Source: Liquidambar formosana
Lineage: Eukaryota; Streptophyta; Magnoliopsida; Saxifragales; Altingiaceae
Length of the DNA: 64,000 nucleotides
Assembly (NCBI GenBank): GCA_039720395.1
Contig: CM077832.1
Location: forward strand, 33,965,258 to 34,029,257
Reading direction: 5' to 3'
In this document: piece after piece, positions 47,025 through 58,500 of the stretch
Position numbering within the stretch: position 1 is the stretch's first letter
Layout: each line of letters opens with the position of its first letter
Made by a program: the position numbers and the translations under genes
The notes under the pieces: model-generated
Told to the model about the DNA's origin: nothing
Databases searched by the model: none
What the model saw: only the letters and a program-made list of their open reading frames with translations

Positions 47025-47885
47025 CATGCATCATGCTTCTGGTAATTGTAAGATTGGCTAATTGCTGTGATTTTGGCAATTGTTTGTTACACTATTTATG
47101 TTTGGAGGACTTCTTGAAAATTTTAATCATTCTTAATGTTGCTGTAAAATATTTGAGGGTTGTTGGATTTGAGTTAAATTTTAGCGGCTGTAAAATATTT
47201 GCAACACATTAATAGCCGTTGTCATTGCTGCCCATGCCTAACAAAAAGTCCTTTTCAAAATTTGAGATTCTTTATTATCCCCCACTATGGGTTGATTATG
47301 ACCCTTTCATATTTGCATGGTTTAATTTTATATTTATATGTTTTTGGTCGACCCATGGCTTAACTGGATGAAATTGTTTCAACAATTTTGATGGTGTGAA
47401 TTTTTTGTTTTTGTTTTTGTTTTTTCCTCCTGATAACAGGTTATGCATTATAGAAAGAACTTCATATTTTTTAATTGCACTTTTACTTGTCTTGATTGAA
47501 GTATAATGCTTTGTTGTGCTTCTAATTTGAGTTATTCCATTGGTTTGTAATGATGAGCCCTGTGTAATCAAGAGGACCAAGGATCAATGCCATATAAACC
47601 AGATGTATGTTTGGTTCAGTCCTTCTGAGTTGGACAGGTGAACTATTAGATGGGATAATTGAATATTATATAATATTAACAATATAGTAAATGGGCAATT
47701 CAGTTTAAGAAAGGCCAAAATTTGAATACTATGCACTTTTCAACTATATTTTGTTGGATGGATTCTCTGATCACTTATCCAGATGAATTTGGTGGTGGGA
47801 TGTGGATCTAAATATGCCCATGTTGCCAATAGGAAGAAAAAAAGGCTTTAGGTTGTTCAGATCCAAAGTAGTAATCCTTTTGGTT
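47025..47885. other. 3' UTR and intergenic; no gene seen
   Basis: This holds the 3' UTR of the preceding gene and AT-rich sequence, with a T-rich (GTTTTT)n stretch at 47405-47428. No further feature is supported. Confidence 0.5.
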
Positions 47886-47890
47886 GAACT

Positions 47891-48197
47891 TGTTTAGTTT
47901 CCAAGTGGGGGCCCAAATAGGTATATAAAGCTATGTCAAACTCGATATTTTAATTGATGTGGGATGTGATACTTCTCAACACTCCTCTTCACGTGTAGGC
48001 CTAACAAGATAATGACAGGCCTGTCATGTCATGTGGGCAACAAATATGGGCTTAAGAAGCCGAGGAATGATATGTTCTGATACCATGTCAAGTTTCTAAC
48101 TTACAAACCTAAGCTTGTAAGTGGAGGGTCCAAACAAGTAAATGAAGCTCTGTCAAACTTGATATTTAATCAATGTGGGATGTGAGACTTCTCAATA
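47891..48197 (-). mobile_element. TRIM (terminal-repeat retrotransposon in miniature), 307 bp
   Basis: Two short direct LTRs, 47891-47981 and 48086-48197, share GTCAAACT(C/T)GATATTT and TGTGGGATGTGA(T/G)ACTTCTCAA. They flank a 104-bp interior. On the minus strand the interior starts TGGTATCAGA (PBS, plus 48076-48085) and ends with purine-rich GTGAAGAGGAG next to the second LTR. It is flanked by an exact 5-bp duplication GAACT (47886-47890 and 48198-48202). The left LTR is 21 bp shorter through an internal deletion. There is no coding capacity. Confidence 0.87.
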
Positions 48198-48202
48198 GAA
48201 CT

Positions 48203-51200
48203 TGTCCACTTTGTTTACTACAGTTTTGATAACATTGCTTACGACTGTCAACGTAGTTCATCCAATTGGATTTGGAGTACCTCTCTCTTACTAAAGAAAC
48301 CTAGATTCTTTTTTAGGATCCACATTGAGGACTTTAAAGATTGTTTTTGCATAGGTAGGATGTGCGTTAAAGATGTGGTATTTTGCATTTTGCGGTTGTG
48401 AAATGACTTAACTTTTATCTGACTGAATAATCATAGTTTACTTTAGAAAGAAGAGACGTGGTGGTTTGACTACAATCTTCTAGTTGCTGATTTTGGCTCA
48501 CGAATTTTTGTTGGTCGAACACATTGGATGGATTGCAGTGTTGATTAGTGCATGAATTGCGAACCAAAGGTGGGACAGTTAATATTTTGAAAGAGTGTAA
48601 GAATGGAACATTTAAAAGGATGAAGCAGGGAAAGATAGGAAATATTCAAAAATTTAATAGTTTTACAGGGAGGAACTTTGTTTACACAAACTTGTCTTGT
48701 GTAGGAGAAAGGATTTAGGTTATGACAAATCAATCAATATGATTTTTCAGTTTTCTATCCTATAAGACCTGCAATCAACATGAAGTGTCAGTTTCAAAAT
48801 GGCGGCTAAGGCATATTTTGAGATGTAGGGCTCAGAGGTTCAATGTGAAGTTTTCACCAGTTGTCTTTGGTACTTTTCCATGATTATTTCTGTTGTCTCT
48901 GAAGTGTGTACTGGAATTTATTGTGTTTGTTCTTTTCTTAATTGGAGACAGTCTAATCTGTCTGATGTTCCTTTTGTTTCTAATATGCTAGTTATGTTCT
49001 TGCTTTATTTACTTGTTCATGAATTGACCTGTCAAAAAAATAAAAACTCGATTGTGGTCCACCTGTCCATGGAGAGTTATAGCATTACATGGAATTGTAT
49101 GGTGATGAGATGGTGGGCAAGGGTAAATTGAATGGTGATGGGATATGTTTCTAACTTATATGGATGCTAGAGGTTCCATTTGTTGTCTTGCGCAGTTCGG
49201 TTGTCTTAAGTGTGAGTATCTTACATGCAAAACAGTTAAAAGAGTGATCTGGGTCTTGGAGCAATGCTACATAGGATACTTATTGAGGCCACCTTTAAAT
49301 GTTAGGGAGCTAATTAATAATGTGCACCAGAGGGTGTATTATGCTCTAATCTCAAATATGACACCTCTTTGCCAAGATATGAATCAACTGCTCCACATAC
49401 TCTGCAAACGTTTGAAATCCTTCAATGAGTATCCGGGAGTGTGGGCTATGCATTGGTTTCAGAATGGCCTGTTTAGCTGTTTTCATTGGGCTGGGGAGAA
49501 TGCCAAGCAAACTACCCCTGAAGAGTGAACTTTCATTACAAAGCGGTTAAGAGTTCTAGATCATGTCATAAATTCCCACCCCACATCTCAATGTCAGGGA
49601 AGCACGCCTGAAAAGTGAAAACTCAACATTCCAATAGATATTAATTTTTTTCATTTTTTCTTTGGATGAAGGTAAGCCTCACAATTGATATACTCTTTGG
49701 GAGTATATGCTTGAAAAGTAGGTTGCAATCTCCTCGTTTCTGTGTTTGTTTTGTTTTTGGTTTTTGTTTTAGGGGAAGAGGGGGGCCAAGGACCAACCAC
49801 TAAGCAACCAGCCAGGGCCTTGAGGCACCTGAAACTTTATTGTACAGTGAATGGTCCAGCCCATTTGGAAGGATTGATGGATTTTTAATTCTGGATAATG
49901 ACTATGACCATACCTAGCCACCCAAGTAACCTATCCTTGGCGATATGCATGAGCAGTATTGCATTGTTATCCTTAAATTTGCATCGTAGATGGCTGGTTG
50001 GTTGCAGTCTGGGGATATATCATGAATATTAGGATACATTTTGTTGGATGAGAGTTTTATTTTGGCATTATTCATAGTGGTCCATGATCGTTCGGCCCAG
50101 CTGCACTAATGAAGGTGGTAAGTGGTAACGCCTGTGAAAGAGGGGCTGTTAGAGGCCTTGGAGGATCTTGTCATTGTGTGGTAGTGTGTCAACATCTACT
50201 GGGTTGATGAGTCCATGAAGAACAAGTTGCTGATACTTAGTGCAAAATGCACTTCCTTGTTTAGTTAGACTTTGTTTATACATGGAACAAGTTGACATGA
50301 ACCATTACCAGCCATCCCGTGAGGATACCCTGCTGCACCCTCGTCTCAAGTACCGTCATTGACTTAGGTATCCTTTGGTGGGAATGTCTCCCCCATCAAG
50401 GATGCCCTTCCTTGGAAAGTTATCTTGAGGTGGGTTGTGCCCTTTTCAGATGCCAATCACATCACACGATGGGATTCGCAGTCTACGACCCCCATAGGTC
50501 CCTCTCGAAGTGCCTCTACAACACCACACCTTGGTGTGACACCTGCCCAGGTCGAGGGCAATACCTAGGAAGTTGAACTTTGAGCTTGGTGTTTGGGACA
50601 TGGTTGTGCAACTTATATGAGGATCTTGGCTTGGTGGCTAGGTAGAGGTTACCCTCATGGCATTGAGGATTGATGCTTCCTTAATTGATCTTGACTGAGC
50701 AAGTAGAACGATGTGAACCCAAGTCACATGTTACCTCTATCATACGAAATGTTGCTATGGTGGTAGACTAAATTACACAAGTGTGGTTGTGAGTTCAACC
50801 CACCAAGGTTGCTGGCATAGCAGGTGGGGTTGTGCCTTCACACGGCATTGTAGTAGACGTACGCCTTTGGGAGGTGGGACTTTGGTTTACTAACCCACCT
50901 GCTCTCCAATTGGATCGCACTTGGATCTCTCCACTATAAAAGGCCTTTCTTGGCTTCATTGGGAGGAATTTACCACATCTCCATCTTTTGATCTTCAACC
51001 TTGTACTAAAATGTCGCCTAAGATTGAAATCACGCCTCGAGGTCGTAGCCCTCACCACCCTCTCTCACCATCCACTAGCCATCAAGCTGCTTATCTCTCC
51101 TCCAATAAGGTCTTTCCAATTGTCCTGCTGCCCATCTCCTTGATTCTCCTCCAATAAGGTCTTTCCAATTGTCCTGCTGCCCATCTCCTTGACCGACCTT

Positions 51201-51752
51201 CATGATTAGATCCTGGGTGGGCACTCTTCGTTGACTTTGCCCTTAAACAGGCTTAAAGTGGATCTTGATGGCGTTTTTGGCCCAAATCAGAGCAGTAGGA
51301 GGCCTGGTTTCTGCTAAAACTGGTTTTGGGAAGAGTTTGACCTTTTCATTTGGGGTCGAAAATGGTGGATGACTTATTTACGGGGCATTGAGTGCGAAGA
51401 TAGTGAGGTGGCCCCACCCCTATCTCTGCACGCATTTCGAATTCGTGCAATTTGAGTGGTTGCTTATTTAATTTAAATGTCATTTTCTGTTTGTTGAAAG
51501 TTAGCCGATGCAACGTATGAAGTATAATAAATTAATAAGAGTAATTGCATTAACAAAAAAAAAAAAAAAATGTAAGAAAACCCATTGTCAACTGGTTGCT
51601 TATTTGTAGGCATTCAATATGGTGACATAATGCATTATTTTAACCTTTATAATGAGAAGCTTGTGGTGGGATGAAACTAAGAGTGTTCAAGGTTTAGGTT
51701 AAGACTGAGAATCAAATCAAATTAAATCAAATCGGCTAGTTTGATTTGGTTT
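48203..51752. other. Intergenic, partly GC-richer; no gene seen
   Basis: From 50100 to 51300 base composition is less AT-rich than the surroundings, and a TATAAAAGG box (50936-50944) precedes ATG 51011, which opens a short Pro/Ser/His-rich frame. It may be a decayed retrotransposon or an unrecognised exon, but no domain is visible. A 47-bp tandem duplication (CTCCAATAAGGTCTTTCC core) lies at 51097-51192. Confidence 0.45.
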
Positions 51753-52854
51753 TTCTTACATGGGGAAATTAGCAGAAAAGTCCACATTTAAGGACTTATA
51801 AAGTCAAAAGGACAATATAAAATCTTTTAATGCCCCAAGTCCACACTTAGCCTCAAACGGTAACGTTTCAGCCTTCCATTAGCTGATTTTTTTCCCAAAT
51901 ACCAACCTTGCCCTTCTTGTTTGTTATGATATGCAATCAATGTGATCCCCCACATTGATTATTCCGTTTTCTTCTCCCCATATTTCTGACATAAATAACA
52001 ACCTTCCTTTTTTATTGCACTCAAATGGATTTTGCCACCTTTTCACATTCGAACTTGGAAATCATTATTCTATTGTCCATTAGCACATTGATTAGTCTCC
52101 TCATAATCTCATCTCCATTGATACCAGGAAATTAGTCCTACCATTGCTTTCTCTTCTTCTAATATTGCTTTCCCAGATGTTGTTATTTCCTTTCCATTGC
52201 TTACTCCTTTGTCATATGGATTCTTCCGCGCAACCTCTATAAAGAATTAAGAAATCAGTTCAATACAAATGTCCAAACCGCACAGACTGTCACGTAACTG
52301 TTACACAATTGAGGGGCACACGATTCATATATACACAATTGTTTGACATTGTAACTAATTATAGTAACAGTATAAATACAAAAAATGCAACTCATATAAC
52401 TGTCTTCAATCTAATGTGCCTCACAAAATTGATGTTTCTCTCTAGTAACTACTAGAAAAAACCATGTAGCTATGTTCTGAACTATTTTCAATGACTACTT
52501 TCAACAAAACAAATACATTATATTTAATCCAAGAACTCATAACCCCATGTAGATCATTCAAGTGTCACGTAACTATTACAACATTATATGAGGATAAATG
52601 CAATAACCTTTTTCAAACCAAAATAGTATTATATCACACAATCGCCTAATTACAATGACAATGTAACCATTTTCAGTGACAGTGTAAATACACAATCTCA
52701 AGTAACTATATTTAAGCTCTATTTTTTGTGTGGATGTAACTTATATTGGATACTTGTAGTTTCAATGTAATTGAAGAGTAACAAGTTTTTGATAGAAAAC
52801 AATAAGCATTGTATCATTTGGTGTCATTTGTTCTAAATAGTTACTTAGTGATAT

Positions 52855-53317
52855 TGATGTAGGACAGAAGTTTAGACGAATCAGAAGCCAAAATAGCTTT
52901 CTACATATAACCATACCTACGGTCAATCAAACCGTACCTACGGTTGGGAACTGTTTCATTTTTGGAATATTTAGTATTTTTCCTTATTTTAGTTATTTCT
53001 TTTTTAAATTTATAGTTCTAGTTGAATTAGGTTATTTATAAAGTTTAGGACTTTTGATTTATAGTTCTAGTTGAATTAGGTTATTTATTAAGTTTAGGAC
53101 TTTTGAGTTTTAGTTCTAGTCAAATTAGATTTTGCAGCCTATATAAAGGCTACCTCATTTCATTGTAAGGGAATGTTTTGATTTAATAAGAATTTCTTTC
53201 TGAGATTTTACTCTCTTTACTCGTCGATTCGAGTTGTTTTCTCTTTGCTCGTGGATTCGAGTATTTTCTAAGAAGAAGGCGGTGACCTTTTTCTTTCATA
53301 CGCTTTCCACTACGTCA
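52855..53317 (+). repeat. Left LTR of TR-GAG element
   Basis: TGATGTAG...CTACGTCA imperfect inverted ends. It contains CCTATATAAAGG (TATA box, 53140-53151) and the palindrome ACCGTACCTACGGT (52929-52942). A 35-base unit around GTTCTAGTTGAATTAGG is repeated in tandem at 53007-53080. Confidence 0.93.
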
Positions 53318-53349
53318 GTTGGTATCAGAGCAGGCTTCATCCTGGTCAG

Positions 53350-54957
53350 ATGGCGAATGTACGCTACGGTGGCAACTTCTTCTACGGCCACAAACGTGGA
53401 GAAGAGGCTTTTACCAGAGCCAAAATTTCAAGGATTCAACGTGACACCCAACGAGCACTGCATGATGTACACGCGGGACTCGCTAGGTTACCGATGAAGA
53501 CTAATAGGTTACGTGAAAACTATAGGGTTTGCGCCGACGATGGGGTTCGCGGTCGTCCTATTGGTAGACACGTTCCTAATCGTCGGAAATTTATGGAATT
53601 TAGAGATGTTCCTAATTTCAATGGATTTCCGAACGAAAACTATTATTGGTTATTTGATTTGGAGATATTTTTTGACTTTGTGGGGATTTCAGACGAGGAA
53701 AAGGTGAAAGCTACAACATTCAAGCTTAGATTTTGTGCTGCAAAGTGGTGGGATCAATTGCAACTTTCAAGAACTCTACAAGGTAAATCTCCTATTCGCT
53801 CATGGCCTAGAATGAAAAGAATGATAATATCTAAATTTTCTCTTTATGATTATAAAGAATTTGATATGGATCAAGAATATAGGCATACTAATTATTTGAG
53901 AGATTATACCGAGAGTTTCTACAATCAACCATCAAAAGAAGATGTGCAGCTAAAATTTGACAAGAAAGTTGATTCTTTTGAAGTTAAAGAAGAGGTGCAA
54001 CATGTAGCTCATGAAGAAATTAAAATAGAAGAAAAAGATATTTTGAATCCTGATAATCATCATGAGAAATATAATTGTGAACTTGAAGAATGCATTGATG
54101 CAACGGGAGCTTGTGATTTAGATATTGAAAATAATTTTTCACAAGAGATTCATGCAAATTTTGAAGACCCAAATTCAGAAGTTGATTTGGTTATTGAAGA
54201 AAAGGTTCTTCTAGAAATTCATGAAATGGAGGGGCAATCTTTACTACCTGTGAGTAAGTCCGAGGCTGAGATCGTGACGGATGTCAAAGAGATTGAGAGT
54301 ATTGTGGTGGAAGTGCAAGAACCAGAGGTAGTTGTCGCTTCTAATGAGGTACAACCACCCTTTGAAGAAAATTGTGAGAAGTTTAAAGATCTAAAGGAAG
54401 TAATTTTTGAGCATGAAGCTTTGGGGGAGACCATTGATTGTGAAATTTCGTTCATCAAAATTTCAGGAGAGATCCAATCAAAGCGTCCAGTTGTTAATTT
54501 ATCAACTAATCTTCTCCATATTTACAGGTTGAGAAACATTGATTTTATTGGGGTCGAGAAATTTAATTTTATTATCAGTCCTTGTTTAATTGACCTCGTT
54601 AATCAATTGAAGGGTATAGAGACATTGGCTCGAGTCAAAAATATTTTAGAGTGCAAATTTCAAAGGAGAATGAAGAAATTGAAGTACTCGAAGTATCTTT
54701 TTGTTTGTGATGGAAGACTTCAAGTTCATACAACGAACTCGAGGGCGAGTTCTTTTCAAGCAGGGGAGACTGATGTAGGACAGAAGTTTAGACGAATCAG
54801 AAGCCAAAATAGCTTTCTACATATAACCGTACCTACGGTCAATCAAACCGTACCTACGGTTGGGAACTGTTTCATTTTTGGAATATTTAGTATTTTTCCT
54901 TATTTTAGTTATTTCTTTTTTAAATTTATAGTTCTAGTTGAATTAGGTTATTTATAA
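53350..54957 (+). CDS. Gag-like protein of TR-GAG retrotransposon, 535 aa
   Basis: ATG 53350 lies 32 bases after the left LTR, in the usual place for gag. The frame is open for 535 codons and ends inside the right LTR, at 54955-54957. Residues about 75-195 match the Retrotrans_gag pattern (FNGFPNENYYWLFDLEIFFD, KLRFCAAKWWDQLQLSR, SWPRMKRMIISKFSLYDYKE), of the Gypsy type. The middle (200-380) is very acidic, and the end resembles the C-terminal region of plant gag-only elements. No CCHC zinc knuckle is seen. The frame appears intact, so a protein could be made, but no enzymatic function is encoded. Confidence 0.85.
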   Translation: MANVRYGGNFFYGHKRGEEAFTRAKISRIQRDTQRALHDVHAGLARLPMKTNRLRENYRVCADDGVRGRPIGRHVPNRRKFMEFRDVPNFNGFPNENYYWLFDLEIFFDFVGISDEEKVKATTFKLRFCAAKWWDQLQLSRTLQGKSPIRSWPRMKRMIISKFSLYDYKEFDMDQEYRHTNYLRDYTESFYNQPSKEDVQLKFDKKVDSFEVKEEVQHVAHEEIKIEEKDILNPDNHHEKYNCELEECIDATGACDLDIENNFSQEIHANFEDPNSEVDLVIEEKVLLEIHEMEGQSLLPVSKSEAEIVTDVKEIESIVVEVQEPEVVVASNEVQPPFEENCEKFKDLKEVIFEHEALGETIDCEISFIKISGEIQSKRPVVNLSTNLLHIYRLRNIDFIGVEKFNFIISPCLIDLVNQLKGIETLARVKNILECKFQRRMKKLKYSKYLFVCDGRLQVHTTNSRASSFQAGETDVGQKFRRIRSQNSFLHITVPTVNQTVPTVGNCFIFGIFSIFPYFSYFFFKFIVLVELGYL

Positions 54958-55233
54958 AGTTTAGGACTTTTGATTTATAGTTCTAGTTGAATTAGGTTAT
55001 TTATTAAGTTTAGGACTTTTGAGTTATAGTTCTAGTCAAATTAGATTTTGCAGCCTATATAAAGGCTACCTCATTTCATTGTAAGGGAATGTTTTGATTT
55101 AATAAGAATTTCTTTCTGAGATTTTACTCTCTTTACTCGTCGATTCGAGTTGTTTTCTCTTTGCTCGTGGATTCGAGTATTTTCTAAGAAGAAGGCGGTT
55201 ACCTTTTTCTTTCATACGCTTTCCGCTACGTCA
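54771..55233 (+). repeat. Right LTR of TR-GAG element
   Basis: Same 463-bp length as the left LTR. By eye the differences are in ATAACC(A/G)TACC, GAGTT(T/A)TAG, GCGGT(G/T)ACC and TTTCC(A/G)CTACG. It is followed directly by GATAT. Confidence 0.93.
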
Positions 55234-55598
55234 GATATAGTTACTTTGCATTTGGGTGAATGTTTAGGAATAGTTACACAAATATAATTTGTGAAAAGGT
55301 CGTAAAATCAGTTTGGGTGCAATAAAAAAAGGAAGTGTACGCTTATTTATGTCAGAAAATATTGGGAGGAAAAAAGAGAGCAATAAATGTGAGGTAAAAT
55401 CCGTTTGGGTGCAATAAAAAAGGAAGATGTTATTTATGTTAGAAAATATGAGGAGAAAAAAATGGAGCAATCAATGTGAGGGCATTTTGGTCTTGTCATC
55501 TCTTAATGGGACTTGAGGCTTTATCATTTTTTTAAGTGGGACTTCAACCCATAAAAGTTTGCTAAAATGGACTTCTTGCCAAATGCCCCTTCTTACAT

Positions 55599-58500
55599 TT
55601 GGTTTGGTGTTGGTTTTCATGTTAAAAAAACTAAACCAAACTGTAAAACTGAAAAAACCGAAGAGTATATAATATATGTTTATTATATATTATATTTCAA
55701 TCTGTAAACTTATTTTAATATGTTTCCATTTTGATACCATGTTTACACCCTTCATGTAAATTAAAATCTTATTACACCCTTTAAGCAATTATCATTATCT
55801 TATTGTAAAATTAGTTCTCTACAGAAGTTATGAATTATAATATAAGGAAAAAAAAATGATACTTTATCACCAAAAATAAAAAAATAAAAAAATTGATAAC
55901 CACTCTTATTGTAAACTACTCTATAGAGGTTTCCACTTATAATTTTTTGCAAATTCTGTCACTTTGAAATCTCACAAAGTCAATGCGCAATGTGTGCAAC
56001 GTGGCCAGCATTACTACTATTATTTTATTTTTTATTTTTTATTTTTTTAACTTTGATAAAAAAAAAATGATAATTCATTATTCCAGCAACCAACGTCATG
56101 AAAAATTCTGCTTCCACTTATTGTCTTATGGGTGCCTATTCATCAGGTGATCCCAGCCTTTCACTTTTTCTTTTTTTTTTTCGGAAACCCCATTCAATTT
56201 GTAGTATCCAGAGTTGACAATTGTGAAGGTCAGCTGGCTGAAATGGTTAAGGATTTATATGTCAATGAACTTAAATTTTTTTTTTAAAAAAAAAAAAAAA
56301 ATACAACTTCATTAATTGATTGTTAATTTCATATTATTCTTGACTCCTGACTAATTCAAATTAGACTAACCTAGAAAAATGATAACAAAAAAATAAAAAA
56401 TAAAAAATAAAAATAAAGAAGACTAATTCAAAAACTAGGAACTCATGGTGGGTCAAAAAGCACGTGGATGAGACACCACACAAGCAGCAATTATAATCCA
56501 ACTATGGAGCGGGTTCAAATATATATCTTATATTTAAAAATAAATAAATAAAAGCAAAAGTGCATAATAAATGGGCATGTGCACCAAGTATTTGACTTTT
56601 ACACAAGGGTAAGGTTGCCACGAGGGTTTTGGGGAATTCTGTAGTGTCCACAAAAAAAAATAAAAATAAAATAAGGGGTATTGCATCCCTAACTCCCAAG
56701 GTACTACAGAAATTTCCTTTTGTTTATCTCATGCATCCTATGACATGATACTTTGGTCGTCAATAATTACATATCAATACAAATGATCACTAACTTCATA
56801 GTAGGTGACCATTAACTTAACAATCAATACTAATTTGTATTGATATGTTAAATATTTACCGTAGTCGGACCAATTTATAATTATCCCGTTTTTTCAAGGG
56901 TTGGACTCATTTCTGCACCCTATCTGGTTGCATCCACGTCCGTCCTTCTATGAGTTGAAAAAAATGATGAAAAAAATAGGTGCAACAAAAAAAGGTGTGA
57001 AAACATAAAAAGTTCATCAAAAGAGATAAGAGAGTAAATTTCGTGCAATGGAGAAAATGCATGTTAATTGTTGGGCACCAATTAAGAGTGATTGATCAAA
57101 TGACAATTCACATAGGACTGAAAATTGTTGGCTAGGTCCTCCCTCCCTTCACAAAATTTGGGTGCAATTGGGGTTTAAACCATAGGTCCAATGTATGTGT
57201 ATATGAATTCACTAAAGAGTTCATAGTTTTCTAATGTGGAACAATTTCTATTATTATTTTTCAACCAACTATTCAAGGGTGACTTTAGAGAACAATTTAT
57301 CATTCATCCTTTAATGATTTTAACCAATTAAATATTTGAATTAAATCTCCACGTGAAAATTAACTAATTCCAATATGGACCCATCTCTAATTACACATGA
57401 GACCCACATTAATAAATGGCTAATATCTCTAACAAAAATTTGTGATGATTCTCACATTTTGACGCTAGTAATCCTTATATAGCTGCATGTCTATGTAAAC
57501 AGGCAATGCATGATAGCTCATCAAAAGGAATAAGAGAGTAAAGAGGGTATTCCAATTTCAATGCGTTTTCCCTTTGCGAGTATAAAGATAGAGGTGCCCT
57601 CTTAACAAGTCTTGAGTGTCCATAAATTGATTTTTGCCATATTCATCATGTCAAGCATCCTTAAAATGTTCTAATATTTCTAAATTTTGCTTTTGACATC
57701 GACATCAATGTTGGTGTCCCTAACCATATTTTTATATTTTTTGAATCTCGATATTTTCTTTTCCGGTAGGAGCTAAAACTTAGGGATGGCAAGTAATTGC
57801 ATCAAATAAGCCACTAGGGTTAGCTTTGTGGTGAGAGATGGTGGGGTAACCCATCCCACTCATGGTTGGTGAAATAGCAAATTATGTTAGCAAATCACCT
57901 CCAATTTGTACTATGCATCATTCATCTTTGATTCAAGGAAGCAACGAGTCATTTTCATAATTTCATTGGATGATTTTTTTTTTTTTTTTTTGAGAAAAAT
58001 ACAAATGAAGGAATTACTTGATGCCGTTGCAGCCTTTTTATTTTTTATTTTCCACAACTTCTCTTCTTCAAGTTTATTGTGTTCTCAACAATATATTATG
58101 AAGGAAAAATTTTAAGAAAATAACTCATTATTATGTCAAGATGGGACATGCCATTGGGCCTCCAAGGAATGTTGGCAAAATTACTATTTAAGTAGTATAG
58201 TTAAAAGATAAATATTAAAAATTGATTACGTATATAACATTACTCTCATGAAAATCCAAAAGCATCCAATAAGAAACTAGCATATTTGATTTATTACTTA
58301 AATAGCTAACGCAACAATCTAGTTCTAGCTTCAGGGGACTGATGACCAATCTAGTACTGTGCCAATAAATGATTGGTGCCAAGCCGAGCCAAGCCAACCC
58401 AACTTGCCCAATCGTAGACAAAGCGACGGAGTGGCTGGGTCACAACGTGAAACTATTGCCTTGTTGCCACATGAATCATTGGAATGATTAGATATTTTTC

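Larger units (their letters stand above)
52855..55233 (+). mobile_element. Non-autonomous gag-only LTR retrotransposon (TR-GAG type)
   Basis: Two 463-bp LTRs (52855-53317, 54771-55233) differ at about four positions. A PBS TGGTATCAGAGC (53320-53331) lies two bases after the left LTR, a purine-rich tract AAGCAGGGGAGAC (54758-54770) lies before the right LTR, and the target duplication is GATAT (52850-52854 and 55234-55238). The 1.45-kb interior encodes only a gag-like protein, with no protease, RT or integrase, so movement would need enzymes from a related element. Near-identical LTRs make it the youngest dated insertion here. Confidence 0.94.
51762..55589. mobile_element. Mutator-like element with long TIRs, host of a later insertion
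   Basis: The left arm (51762 to about 52060) and right arm (about 55260-55589) are inverted complements, for example GGGGAAATTAGC and the complement of CTTGCCAAATGCCCC, and the ATTGCAC(T/C)CAAA...GGATTTT and ACATAAATAACA blocks. An exact 9-bp duplication TTCTTACAT (51753-51761 and 55590-55598) is the Mutator signature. Without the inner LTR element it would be about 1.44 kb. There is no transposase, so it is non-autonomous. The right arm contains an extra tandem copy of part of the arm (55310-55470). Confidence 0.86.

Noticed and set aside
49145..49528. 127-codon open frame
   Set aside because: No domain, no splice context, composition not convincing; probably chance.
50319..50576. 85-codon open frame
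   Set aside because: No recognisable family. It is noted only as part of the GC-richer block.
56218..56305. Second tRNA-like A-box followed by T and A runs
   Set aside because: No cloverleaf and no duplication; could be chance.
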